64,000 nt of DNA, taken from positions 7,330,501-7,394,500 of the forward strand of contig OX359189.1 of assembly GCA_947172415.1 (NCBI GenBank), read 5' to 3'. The notes under the pieces are model-generated. The model saw only the letters and a list, made by a program, of their open reading frames with translations, was not told the origin of the DNA and searched no databases. This document shows positions 35,110 through 48,680 of this stretch, piece after piece. The stretch comes from Chondrosia reniformis (taxonomy: Eukaryota; Porifera; Demospongiae; Chondrillida; Chondrillidae). A program made the position numbers and the translations under genes. The first letter of the stretch is position 1. The number at the start of each line of letters is the position of its first letter.

Positions 35110-36425
35110 TTGCTGTAACTCTATCAATCACTAACATATGAGACTAATACATGATGTCAGCTATCACAGGCATGTATTGCAAAATGTTTTTGAAGTTTAT
35201 AATGTATGTTCATCTTTTCCCTCTCTCTCACAATACATTTACGTGTAGAAAGAATAATTTAAAACATTTTTGGAGTTACAGTTTCCTTTTAAAACATTAT
35301 TTAACATATATCTAGAAATTAGAATTTATTTATATACGCTAAGACGTAAGTTTGGAATTAGACTTAGAGTAATTCATACAGCCGGGTCAGTTGCAATATC
35401 GATCATAAACATTAATATCGTCAAGGCGATAAATATCGGTCCTCGCACTATATCCAGTTTTCTGTATCATGAAAAGTCGCTCTCCTCCCTCCACCAAGAC
35501 ACATACAGGCTTTTACCCATTTGCCACAGTTTTGAAATGTATTGGAAATACTGCGTATGTGTGTAAAATTGCTTGGAACCATTTACTGATCTAGAATTAG
35601 AGTGGAATAAATTGACGATTTCTCGAAAATAATTGGGATCAGAAAAGTCGTTCTCCTCGGCCCATCAAGACACTTACCGGATTATTTCCGCTTTCCGCAG
35701 TTTTCAGATGAACCACAAATACTCCCTATGTCTTTAAACTTGCTTGAAACAGTTCACCGATCTGGAAATAACGAGAAATATATAAAAAAAGCCCCAACCA
35801 CAACCGTTTTCTTTGGACAAAACTTCATATAAATAGAAGCGAAAAACCTAATATAGTAGGCCTACCTGGACACATCTCTATGGTGGTTGCGGTTCCCATA
35901 GAGGTTGGTAGCGCTTAGACTCTGAAGCTGTCTCCTAATCGGTTGGTGCCATAGAGACGTGCTCACCAATAATCCGGATTTCGGGGGGGTTCCACGTAAT
36001 GTGGGATTGGCATCTGATATCTTAGGATTCATATGAGTCGGCCATATCGAGAAGAACTGGTTCTTCTCACGCAAGTGACACCCAAAGCTCAACTCGGCAG
36101 AGCGTTACCACCGATCCCGGCCTCTGAGCGTCGTGGATGGTAGCGTTCGGTATGGTCCAACTTTTTTTCTTTGCAGTTTCGTTGGCCGTCGATTGACAAA
36201 ATTTCACTTTAACCAGATCCATATATTAAATATGGATAGATAGTGCTTCAATAACAATCAAGTGCTACACAGTGCATTTTCCAATGTATAATAAAATTTA
36301 GAAAGTCTTCTAGATTTTCAAATATAGTATCGAATTTTATCGTTACATACACCTTCTAACGGTCGGCCATATATAATATTACGCAATTATCTCTATATAG
36401 TACAAAATAGTACGTAAAACTATAG
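35110..36425. repeat. 1.3-kb block, copy 1, inside the satellite
   Basis: Non-monomer sequence bounded by decayed monomers. It has a GC-richer core (about 35870-36170) with nested complementary segments (CTCTATGG / CCATAGAG, GAGAAGAAC / GTTCTTCTC) and a D-arm-like GCTCaactcggcaGAGC followed 60 bp later by seven Ts. Copies 2 and 3 differ by only scattered bases. Open frames of 98 aa (+) and 76 aa (-) recur but look like by-products of near-identity. Confidence 0.9.
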
Positions 36426-39400
36426 TTCTGTAACTCTATCAAATGGAAAGATATGAAGCTGGGACTTTTTGTCAGCATTCACAGACACCTATGGAGTATG
36501 TCCAATGTGTTTTTGAAATTTTGATGCAACTTAAAATTTGCCCTATCTCTCACAATACATTAACTTTGTATACAAGAATTTATTGTACATTGAGGGCTGT
36601 AACTCTTCCAAATTGACATATATGAAGCTGGGACTTTGTCTCAGCTTTCACAGTCACTTATGGAGTATATCCAATGTGTTTTTGAAATTGTGATGAAACT
36701 TTAAATTTGCCCTATCTCTCACCATACATTAACTTTGTATACAAGAATTTAATGAACATTGAGGGCTGTAACTCTACCAAATTGACATATATGAAGCTGG
36801 TACTTTGTGTCAGCTTTCACAGTCACTTCTGGAGTATATCCAATGTGTTTTTGAAATTTTGATGAAACTTTAAATTTGCCCTATCTCTCACAATACATTA
36901 ATTTTGTATACAAGAATTTAATGAACATTGAGGGCTGTAACTCTATCAAATTGACATAAATGAAGCTGTGACTTTGTGTCAGTTTCACAGTCACCTATGG
37001 AGAATATCCAATGTGTTTTTGAAATTTTGATGCAACTTAAAATTTGCCCTATCTCTCACAATACATTAATTTTGTATACAAGAATTTAATGAACATTGAG
37101 GGCTGTAACTCTATCAAATTGACATAAATGAAGCTGGGACTTTGTGTCAGTTTCACAGTCACCTATGGAGAATATCCAATGTGTTTTTGAAATTTTGATT
37201 CAACTTAAAATTTGCCCTATCTCTCACCATACATTAATTTTGTATACAAGAATTTAATGAACATTGAGGGCTGTAACTCTATCAAATTGACATAAATGAA
37301 GCTGTGACTTTGTGTCAGCATTCACAGTCATCTATGGAGTATGTACAATGTGTTTTTGAAATTTTGATGCAACTTAAAATTTGCCCTATCTCTCACCATA
37401 CATTAATTTTGCATACAAGAATTTATTGTACATTGAGGGCTGTAACTCTACCAAATTGACATTTATGAAGCTGGGACTTTGTGTCAGTTTCACAGTCACC
37501 TATGGAGAATATCCAATGTGTTTTTGAAATTTTGATTCAACTTAAAATTTGCCCTATCTCTCACCATACATTAATTTTGTATACAAGAATTTAATGAACA
37601 TTGAATGTTGTAACTCTATCAAATTGACATATATGAAGCTGGGACTTTGCGTCAGCTTTCACAGTCACCTATGGAGTATATCCAATGTGTTTTTGAAATT
37701 TTGATGAAACTATAAATTTGCCCTATCTCTCACAATACATTAATTTTGTATACAAGAATTTAATGTACATTGAGGGCTGTAACTCTACCAAATTGACATA
37801 TATGAAGCTGTGACTTTGTATCAGCTTTCACAGTCACTTCTGGAGTATATCCAATGTGTTTTTGAAATTTTGATTCAACTTTAAATTTGCCCTATATCTC
37901 ACCATACATTAACTTTGTATACAAGAATTTATTGTACATTGAGGGCTGTAACTCTATCAAATTGACATAAATGAAGCTGTGACTTTGTGTCAGCATTCAC
38001 AGTCATCTATGGAGTATGTACAATGTGTTTTTGAAATTTTGATGCAACTTAAAATTTGCCCTATCTCTCACCATACATTAATTTTGCAATTGTATACAAG
38101 AATTTAATGAACATTGAGTGTTGTAACTCTATCAAATTGACATATATGAAGCTGGGACTTTGCGTCAGCTTTCACAGTCACCTATGGAGTATGTCCAATG
38201 TGTTTTTGAAATTTTGATGAAACTATAAATTTGCCCTATCTCTAACAATACATTAATTTTGTATACAAGAATTTAATGTATATTGAGGGCTGTAACTCTA
38301 CCAAATTGACATATATGAAGCTGTGACTTTGTATCAGCTTTCACAGTCACTTCTGGAGTATATCCAATGTGTTTTTGAAATTTTGATTCAACTTTAAATT
38401 TGCCCTATATCTCACCATACATTAACTTTGTATACAAGAATTTATTGTACATTGAGGGCTGTAACTCTATCAAATTGACATAAATGAAGCTGTGACTTTG
38501 TGTCAGCATTCACAGTCATCTATGGAGTATGTACAATGTGTTTTTGAAATTTTGATGCAACTTAAAATTTGCCCTATCTCTCACCATACATTAATTTTGT
38601 ATACAAGAATTTATTGTACATTGAGGGCTGTAACTCTACCAAATTGACATTTATGAAGCTGGGACTTTGTGTCAGTTTCACAGTCACCTATGGAGAATAT
38701 CCAATGTGTTTTTGAAATTTTGATTCAACTTAAAATTTGCCCTATCTCTCACCATACATTAATTTTGTATACAAGAATTTAATGAACATTGAGTGTTGTA
38801 ACTCTATCAAATTGACATATATGAAGCTGGGACTTTGTGTCAGCATTCACAGTCACCTATGGAGGATATCCAATGTGTTTTTGAAATTTTGATTCAACTT
38901 TAAATTTGTCCTATATCTCACCATACATTAACTTTGTATACAAGAATTTATTGTACATTGAGGGCTGTAACTCTACCAAATTGACATAATATGAAGCTAT
39001 GACTTTGTGTCAGCATTCACAGTCATCTATGGAGTATGTACAATGTGCACGTGTTTTTGGAATTTTGATGCAACTTAAAATTTGCCCTATCTCTCACCAT
39101 ACATTAATTTTGCAATTGTATACAAGAATTTAATGAACATTGAGTGTTGTAACTCTATCAAATTGACATATATGAAGCTGGGACTTTGCGTCAGCTTTCA
39201 CAGTCACCTATGGAGTATATCCAATGTGTTTTTGAAATTTTGATGCAACTTAAAATTTGCCCTATCTCTCACCATACATTAATTTTGTATACAAGAATTT
39301 AATGAACATTGAGTGTTGTAACTCTATCAAATTGACATATATGAAGCTGGGACTTTGCGTCAGCTTTCACAGTCACCTATGGAGTATGTCCAATGTGTTT

Positions 39401-41008
39401 TTGAAATTTTGATGAAACTATAAATTTGCCCTATCTCTCACAATACATTAATTTTGTATACAAGAATTTAATGTACATTGAGGGCTGTAACTCTACCAAA
39501 TTGACATATATGAAGCTGTGACTTTGTATCAGCTTTCACAGTCACTTCTGGAGTATATCCAATGTGTTTTTGAAATTTTGATTCAACTTTAAATTTGTCC
39601 TATATCTCACCATACATTAACTTTGTATACAAGAATTTATTGTACATTGAGGGCTGTAACTCTATCAAATTGACATAAATGAAGCTGTGACTTTGTGTCA
39701 GCATTCACAGTCATCTATGGAGTATGTACAATGTGTTTTTGAAATTTTGATGCAACTTAAAATTTGCCCTATCTCTCACCATACATTAATTTTGTATACA
39801 AGAATTTATTGTACATTGAGGGCTGTAACTCTACCAAATTGACATTTATGAAGCTGGGACTTTGTGTCAGTTTCACAGTCACCTATGGAGAATATCCAAT
39901 GTGTTTTTGAAATTTTGATTCAACTTAAAATTTGCCCTATCTCTCACCATACATTAATTTTGTATACAAGAATTTAATGAACATTGAGTGTTGTAACTCT
40001 ATCAAATTGACATATATGAAGCTGGGACTTTGTGTCAGCATTCACAGTCACCTATGGAGGATATCCAATGTGTTTTTGAAATTTTGATTCAACTTTAAAT
40101 TTGTCCTATATCTCACCATACATTAACTTTGTATACAAGAATTTATTGTACATTGAGGGCTGTAACTCTACCAAATTGACATAATATGAAGCTGTGACTT
40201 TGTGTCAGCATTCACAGTCATCTATGGAGTATGTACAATGTGTTTTTGGAATTTTGATGCAACTTAAAATTTGCCCTATCTCTCACCATACATTAATTTT
40301 GCAATTGTATACAAGAATTTAATGAACATTGAGTGTTGTAACTCTATCAAATTGACATATATGAAGCTGGGACTTTGCGTCAGCTTTCACAGTCACCTAT
40401 GGAGTATATCCAATGTGTTTTTGAAATTTTGATGAAACTATAAATTTGCCCTATCTCTCACAATACATTAATTTTGTATAGAAGAATTTAATGAACATTG
40501 AGGGCTGTAACTCTACCAAATTGACATATATGAAGCTGGGACTTTGTATCAGCTTTCACAGTCACTTCTGGAGTATATCCAATGTGTTTTTGAAATTTTG
40601 ATTCAACTTTAAATTTGTCCTATAGCTCACAATACATTAACTTTGTATACAAGAATTTATTGTACATTGAGGGCTGTAACTCTATCAAATTGACATATAT
40701 GAAGCTGTGACTTTGTGTCAGCATTCACAGTCATCTATGGAGTATGTACAATGTGTTTTTGAAATTTTGATTCAACTTAAAATTTGCACTATCTCTCACC
40801 ATACATTAATTTTGTATACAAGAATTTACTGAACATTGAGGGCTGTAACTCTACCAAATTGACATATATGAAGCTGGGACTTTGTGTCAGCTTTCACAGT
40901 CACCTATGGAGTATATCCAATGTGTTTTTGAAATTTTGGTGAAACTTAAAATTTGCCCTATCTGTCACCATACATTAACTTTGTATACTAGAATTTAATG
41001 TACATTTA

Positions 41009-42324
41009 TTGCTGTAACTCTATCAATCACTAACATATGAGACTAATACGTGATGTCAGCTATCACAGGCATGTATTGCAAAATGTTTTTGAAGTTTATA
41101 ATGTATGTTCATCTTTTCCCTCTCTCTCCCAATACATTTACGTTTAGAAAGAATAATTTAAAACATTTTTGGAGTTACAGTTTCCTTTAAAAACATTATT
41201 TAACATATATCTAGAAATTAGAATTTATTTATATACGCTAAAACGTAAGTTTGGAATTAGACTTAGAGTAATTCATACAGCCGGGTCAGTTGCAATATCG
41301 ATCATAAACATTAATATCGTCAAGGCGATAAATATCGGTCCTCGCACTATATCCAGTTTTCTGTATCATGAAAAGTCGCTCTCCTCCCTCCACCAAGACA
41401 CATACAGGCTTTTACCCATTTGCCACAGTTTTGAAATGTATTGGAAATACTGCGTATGTGTGTAAAATTGCTTGGAACCATTTACTGGTCTAGAATTAGA
41501 GTGGAATAAATTGACGATTTCTCGAAAATAATTGGGATCAGAAAAGTCGTTCTCCTCGGCCCATCAAGACACTTACAGGATTATTTCCGCTTTCCGCAGT
41601 TTTCAGATGAACCACAAATACTCCCTATGTCTTTAAACTTGCTTGAAACAGTTCACCGATCTGGAAATAACGAGAAATATATAAAAAAAGCCCCAACCAC
41701 AACCGTTTTCTTTGGACAAAACTTCATATAAATAGAAGCGAAAAACCTAATATAGTAGGCCTACCTGGACACATCTCTATGGTGGTTGCGGTTCCCATAG
41801 AGGTTGGTAGCGCTTAGACTCTGAAGCTGTCTCCTAATCGGTTGGTGCCATAGAGACGTGCTCACCAATAATCCGGATTTCGGGGGGGTTCCACGTAATG
41901 TGGGATTGGCATCTGATATCTTAGGATTCATATGAGTCGGCCATATCGAGAAGAACTGGTTCTTCTCACGCAAGTGACACCCAAAGCTCAACTCGGCAGA
42001 GCGTTACCACCGATCCCGGCCTCTGAGCGTCGTGGATGGTAGCGTTCGGTATGGTCCAACTTTTTTTCTTTGCAGTTTCGTTGGCCGTCGATTGACAAAA
42101 TTTCACTTTAACCAGATCCATATATTAAATATGGATAGATAGTGCTTCAATAACAATCAAGTGCTACACAGTGCATTTTCCAATGTATAATAAAATTTAG
42201 AAAGTCTTCTAGATTTTCAAATATAGTATCGAATTTTATCGTTACATACACCTTCTAACGGTCGGCCATATATAATATTACGCAATTATCTCTATATAGT
42301 ACAAAATAGTACGTAAAACTATAG
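41009..42324. repeat. 1.3-kb block, copy 2
   Basis: Offset exactly 5899 bp from copy 1, with flanking monomers also matching, so block and neighbours were amplified together. Confidence 0.9.
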
Positions 42325-43833
42325 TTCTGTAACTCTATCAAATGGAAAGATATGAAGCTGGGACTTTTTGTCAGCATTCACAGACACCTATGGAGTATGT
42401 CCAATGTGTTTTTGAAATTTTGATGCAACTTAAAATTTGCCCTATCTCTCACAATACATTAACTTTGTATACAAGAATTTATTGTACATTGAGGGCTGTA
42501 ACTCTACCAAATTGACATATATGAAGCTGGGACTTTGTCTCAGCTTTCACAGTCACTTATGGAGTATATCCAATGTGTTTTTGAAATTTTGATGCAACTT
42601 TAAATTTGCCCTATCTCTCACCATACATTAACTTTGTATACAAGAATTTAATGAACATTGAGGGCTGTAACTCTATCAAATTGACATAAATGAAGCTGGG
42701 ACTTTGTGTCAGTTTCACAGTCACCTATGGAGTATATCCAATGTGTTTTTGAAATTTTGATTCAACTTAAAATTTGCCCTATCTCTCACAATACATTAAT
42801 TTTGTATACAAGAATTTAATGAACATTGAGGGCTGTAACTCTATCAAATTGACATATATGAAGCTGGGACTTTGTGTCAGCATTCACAGTCACTTCTGGA
42901 GGATATCCAATGTGGTTTTGAAATTTTGATGAAACTTTAAATTTGCCCTATCTCTCACCATACATTAATTTTGCATTCAAGAATTTAATGTACATTGAGG
43001 GCTGTAACTCTACCAAATTGACATATATGAAGCTGGGACTTTGCGTCAGCTTTCACAGTCACCTATGGAGAATATCCAATGTGTTTTTGAAATATTGATG
43101 CAACTTAAAATTTGCCCTATCTCCCACCATACATTAATTTTGTATACAAGAATTTAATGAACATTGAGGGCTGTAACTCTACCAAATTGACATATATGAA
43201 GCTGGGACTTTGCGTCAGCTTTCACAGTCACCTATGGAGTATATCCAATGTGTTCTTGAAATTTTGATGAAACTTTAAATTTGCCCTATCTCTCACAATT
43301 CATTAATTTTGTATACAAGAATTTAATGTACATTGAGGGCTGTAACTCTACCAAATTGACATATATGAAGCTGTGACTTTGTGTCAGCTTTCACAGTCAC
43401 TTTTGGAGTATATCCAATGTGTTTTTGAAATTTTGATGAAACTTTAAATTTGTCCTATATCTCACAATACATTAACTTTGTATACAAGAATTTATTGTAC
43501 ATTGAGGGCTGTAACTCTATCAAATTGACATAAATGAAGCTGTGACTTTGTGTCAGCATTCACAGTCATCTATGGAGTATGTACAATGTGTTTTTGAAAT
43601 TTTGATGCAACTTAAAATTTGCCCTATCTCTCACATACATTAATTTTGCATACAAGAATTTATTGTACATTGAGGGCTGTAACTCTACCAAATTGACATT
43701 TATGAAGCTGGGACTTTGTGTCAGCTTTCACAGTCACCTATGGAGTATATCCAATGCGTTTTTGAAATTTTGAAAATTTGCCCTATCTGTCACCATACAT
43801 TAACTTTGTATACTAGAATTTAATGTACATTTA

Positions 43834-45149
43834 TTGCTTTAACTCTATCAATCACTAACATATGAGACTAATACGTGATGTCAGCATTCACAGGCATGTA
43901 TTGCAAAATGTTTTTGAAGTTTATAATGTATGTTCATCTTTTTCCTCTCTCTCACAATACATTTACGTGTAGAAAGAATAATTTAAAACATTTTTGGAGT
44001 TACAGTTTCCTTTTAAAACATTATTTAACATATATCTAGAAATTAGAATTTATTTATATACGCTAAGACGTAAGTTTGGAATTAGACTTAGAGTAATTCA
44101 TACAGCCGGGTCAGTTGCAATATCGATCATAAACATTAATATCGTCAAGGCGATAAATATCGGTCCTCGCACTATATCCAGTTTTCTGTATCATGAAAAG
44201 TCGCTCTCCTCCCTCCACCAAGACACATACAGGCTTTTACCCATTTGCCACAGTTTTGAAATGTATTGGAAATACTGCGTATGTGTGTAAAATTGCTTGG
44301 AACCATTTACTGATCTAGAATTAGAGTGGAATAAATTGACGATTTCTCGAAAATAATTGGGATCAGAAAAGTCGTTCTCCTCGGCCCATCAAGACACTTA
44401 CAGGATTATTTCCGCTTTCCGCAGTTTTCAGATGAACCACAAATACTCCCTATGTCTTTAAACTTGCTTGAAACAGTTCACCGATCTGGAAATAACGAGA
44501 AATATATAAAAAAAGCCCCAACCACAACCGTTTTCTTTGGACAAAACTTCATATAAATAGAAGCGAAAAACCTAATATAGTAGGCCTACCTGGACACATC
44601 TCTATGGTGGTTGCGGTTCCCATAGAGGTTGGTAGCGCTTAGACTCTGAAGCTGTCTCCTAATCGGTTGGTGCCATAGAGACGTGCTCACCAATAATCCG
44701 GATTTCGGGGGGGTTCCACGTAATGTGGGATTGGCATCTGATATCTTAGGATTCATATGAGTCGGCCATATCGAGAAGAACTGGTTCTTCTCACGCAAGT
44801 GACACCCAAAGCTCAACTCGGCAGAGCGTTACCACCGATCCCGGCCTCTGAGCGTCGTGGATGGTAGCGTTCGGTATGGTCCAACTTTTTTTCTTTGCAG
44901 TTTCGTTGGCCGTCGATTGACAAAATTTCACTTTAACCAGATCCATATATTAAATATGGATAGATAGTGCTTCAATAACAATCAAGTGCTACACAGTGCA
45001 TTTTCCAATGTATAATAAAATTTAGAAAGTCTTCTAGATTTTCAGATATATATAGTATCGAATTTTATCGTTACATACACCTTCTAGCGGTCGGCCATAT
45101 ATAATATTACGCAATTATCTCTATATAGTACAAAATAGTACGTAAAACT
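43834..45149. repeat. 1.3-kb block, copy 3
   Basis: 2825 bp downstream of copy 2. It has a 4-bp extra TATA near 45050 and one G for A in CTTCTAGCGG. Otherwise nearly identical to copies 1 and 2. Confidence 0.9.
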
Positions 45150-46024
45150 ATAGTTCTGTAACTCTATCAAATGGAAAGATATGAAGCTGTGACTTTGTGT
45201 CAGCATTCACAGTCACTTCTGGAGTATGTCCAATGTATTTTTGAAATTTTGATGCAACTTAAAATTTGCCCTATCTCTCACAATACATTAACTTTGTATA
45301 CAAGAATTTATTGTACATTGAGGGCTGTAATTCTACCAAATTGACATATATGAAGCTGGGACTTTGTGTCAGCATTCACAGTCACTTCTGGAGGATATCC
45401 AATGTGTTTTTGAAATTTTGATGCAACTTTAAATTTGCCTATATCTCACCATACATTAACTTTGTATACAAGAATTTATTGTACATTGAGGGCTGTAACT
45501 CTACCAAATTGACATATATGAAGCTGGGACTTTGTGTCAGCTTTCACAGTCACCTATGGAGTATATCCAATGTGTTTTTGAAATTTTGATTCAACTTAAA
45601 ATTTGCCCTATCTCTCACCATACATTAATTTTGTATACAAGAATTTAATGAACATTGAGGGCTGTAACTCTATCAAATTGACATATATGAAGCTGGGACT
45701 TTGTGTCAGCATTCACAGTCACTTCTGGAGGATATCCAATGTGTTTTTGAAATTTTGATGAAACTTTAAATTTGCCCTATCTCTCACCATACGTACATTA
45801 ATTTTGTATACAAGAATTTAATTTATATTGAGGGCTGTAACTCTACCAAATTGACATATATGAAGCTGGGACTTTGTGTCAGCATTCACAGTCACCTATG
45901 GAGTATATCCAATGTGTTTTTTGAAATTTTGATGAAACTTTAAATTTGCCCTATCTCTCACCATAGATTAACTTTGTATATATAATAATAATGTATACAA
46001 GTGACATATATTGCAATTACACAG

Positions 46025-47990
46025 TCCACCGGCCCTAATTGCTGCATTTTCAGTTGCTATAGGAATGTCTACAGGGCCTATGGTCTATAGGAAAGTTGAA
46101 GTCATGCATGCTGCAACGAGGGATTTGTGCGGGAGCCCTGATCGATACTCATGTTGATTTACGTGTTATGGGCTAACATTGAGTCGCTTATCCACATCCT
46201 CCATAAACCTCCGTGTGCTATTGAGCTCACTAAACAGTACATTCAGATTTACATGGCAGCGGTACCTGCTCTGTATCTCTTTATAGTACTACAGAAGTAT
46301 CTTCAGGTTCAGAATATAGTACTAGTGTTGCCACTGCATGCATTAACTATGAATATCATTAGTGCTATTTTGCACTATATATTTATATATGTGGCCAACA
46401 TGGGTGTACGTGGTGCAGCCCTCGCTGTTGTAATTGCCCTATATTCTAGTCTGTCTCTCCAGATTCTCATCATTATTGTGTTTAAGCTTTACAAGAAGAC
46501 ATGGTTTGGATGGAGTAGGGACTGTCTGAATGGATGGTGGGAGTTTGTGAGATACGGTGTACCTGGGCTGGTGATGATTTGTTTTGGGTGGTGGAGCTTC
46601 GAAATGGGTTATTTAATCACTGGTGTATCAGAAAATGGCAAATTACAACAGGATATTCATGCTATATTGATAACTTTGTTGACAATATTATTTATGATTC
46701 CATTTTCAATTGGCATAGCTGTGAACATTAGAGTGGGGAATGAACTTGGAGCTGGTAAGAGTGATTCAATCTAGTTTGTTTAATAGCTACGACTACAGAG
46801 CAGACGTATATGTTAGGGATTATCATGTGGTACTGCCAAATTACAGTTTCTAAATAGGGATGGGCCAAAAAATGGTTACCCTATTCAAAGCATTACTTAT
46901 TGACACCTTAAAAATTATAATATGCCATCAAGTTGAATTGTGGATAACACAACACATTGACCCAACAACTTTCACATGCATGTGTTCATACATAGTCACC
47001 AAGCATCAGCCATGTATTGGGTGTTAGATACCCCTTTAACTGTGTTTGTCTCTTCTAACAGGTAACCCACGAGGGGCAAGATTGTCATTTCTGGTTGGCT
47101 GCATATTCATTGGGGTCTGGATCACTGTAGTGCAGACACTGTTTTACTCCCTGAGGGAATACATTCCAAGGCTGTACACAGATGAACCATGTGTTTTAGA
47201 ACACATTGGCAAGGTAGCCATTTTCTTGGCTGGCCCCAGTATGCTATTTGACCATATTCAAGGACTCTTAGCTGGAGCTATCAAAGGCCTGGGAAAGCAA
47301 CTGTATGCAGCTATAGTTAATTTCGTATGCTATTTTATTGTTGGCGTACCTCTAGGTTCTGTGTTAGCCATTCCAGAAGAAATGGGTGCTGTTGGGTATT
47401 GGATAGGCCTTTGTGTGGCTATTTCAGCTCAAGCAATTTTATATTTTTTGATAGTTGTATGTAGCAACTGGAAGAAAGAATCTGATAAAGCTCGTAAAAC
47501 TGCTGGAGTTGTAATTATTTCAGAAGACTCTGTTAAGCCACAAAATGACATGGAAATGGTAACTTTGCTGTCAAATGGCAATAATCCAGAAAGCTCTGAT
47601 GAGCGTGGAAGCCTTGAGAGTGATTTTATTTCAACAACAACAAACTGTGTAGATTCAAGTGTACAACGTCTTCCACCGAATGAAGAAGGTTATTTAGAGG
47701 ATGATAATTTACTAGTTCCAAAATCACAAAATATTGAAACAGAGGAGAGTGAAGCTATTTTAAAATCAAATGCCGATGTGAAAACCAGTAATGCAGATAA
47801 TGAAGTTGTAAACCGTCAGGGGATTCACCTGTCAAGAATGACCATTATTAGCCGCATTATTGTCACAGGGATAGCATTGCTCATATTAATTACTGCTGTA
47901 ACCATCAGTCAACTGTTTGTATACAAACGTGAAGTGTGCATTGACTCATCATTCAATAGCACCAATTCTACACACTGTACCACCAACTAA
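46025..47990 (+). pseudogene. MATE-4, 5'-truncated
   Basis: Exon 1 begins inside the gene: the spacer motif GTGACATATATTGCAATTAC is joined directly to CCACCGGCCC, so the promoter, start and first helices are gone. The next 120 bp carry several deletions (the IDTLGSQAYG region is missing). From about 46151 the frame is open to the donor at 46754, and exon 2 (47062-47990) is fully open, ending in the 13th helix. TM7 has the same Glu-to-Gly change as MATE-3 (CFGWWSFEMG); VLPFIATALTM is altered to VLVLPLHALTM. The upstream edge is the satellite array. A shortened protein cannot be excluded but would lack part of the N-lobe. Confidence 0.85.
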
Positions 47991-48171
47991 CCACAGACCT
48001 AGGGCAGATTTATCAATATATACTATAATATTTTTGAATTCATTATTACAAAGTGTATTTTAAATCATTCCTATCTGATGTTTATGCCATTGATTGTGTT
48101 AACATTGATCAGTATGCATGTATGTGCAAGTATGAGATCTAGACGTATTTCATTCCTATAGACTTATAATT

Positions 48172-48247
48172 TACAATGAGGATATAATAATGTACTACAC
48201 TGATAAGGACCACTGGGTACCATGCAGATGATGCCTGTGAATTAATG
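48172..48247 (+). pseudogene. LDAH: LDAH 3' fragment, short
   Basis: About 75 bp of the LDAH exon 2 coding strand (GATAAGGACCACTGGGTACC) with a 3-base deletion and a GCA insertion. It stops in the middle of GAATTAATGAA, where receptor upstream spacer begins. Same position in the unit as 26848-27056. Confidence 0.85.
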
Positions 48248-48449
48248 AATTAATACCATGGTACAACTAGCTTGCAATTGCCATTGATCTCTGCAACTAC
48301 CACAAAGTATATATATCCGTTGCTTTCCAGTTTGTATTGGACAACTGGAACCAGCCAAAGTAAAACCCCTTACTGCTATAGCACTGGCAGACTCAGAGGA
48401 TGCTAGTCTACACACCTCTATAGGGTTAGGCACTGGCTGTAGATACTGC

Positions 48450-48680
48450 CATTTGGCCTCTGTTGGATGGAACTGTTCCAGTAGCCACGGGGACAGTCTT
48501 GTCTATCGACGGGTAGCTACAAGGGAGAGAGTAAAACGATCCAGTCATTACGTTCTTTTCTGCAAAACAAGATGGCGGACTATTGATTATGACGTCATAA
48601 TTACGCTTTAGCGTAAATTACGGAGCTATAAAGATCGCCGGGAGATCATTTTGAAGTCGTTGCTACGCCATTGAAAAGAA
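48450..48680 (+). promoter_or_regulatory. Receptor D promoter with CRE and YY1-like sites
   Basis: AAGATGGCGG at 48569-48578 and TGACGTCA at 48590-48597 in the conserved block before the receptor ATG. Confidence 0.6.

Larger units (their letters stand above)
34555..45990. repeat. 170-bp satellite array with interspersed 1.3-kb blocks
   Basis: Head-to-tail monomers of 169-170 bp (anchor: ATTGAGGGCTGTAACTCTA), roughly 44 in all, most of them very similar, plus three 1.3-kb blocks at fixed phase. Within 37-40.5 kb a secondary period of six to seven monomers is visible: the variant TTTTGCAATTGTATACAAG recurs at about 38085, 39110 and 40300. The array replaces about 40 bp of the spacer that separates receptor tail and MATE-3 in the paralogous unit (24230-24270). 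AT-rich and without a coherent long frame. Confidence 0.95.

Noticed and set aside
35270..35566. 98-aa open frame, repeated in the three satellite blocks
   Set aside because: Open in all three only because the blocks are almost identical; composition is AT-biased with no domain, start context or splice partners.
35862..36092. 76-aa minus-strand frame in the satellite blocks
   Set aside because: Same reason; it overlaps the structured GC-rich core, which explains the conservation better than coding.
36085..36168. tRNA gene in the satellite block
   Set aside because: A D-arm-like stem is present, but no acceptor, anticodon or T arm pairing of tRNA type can be formed; kept only as a speculative Pol III unit.
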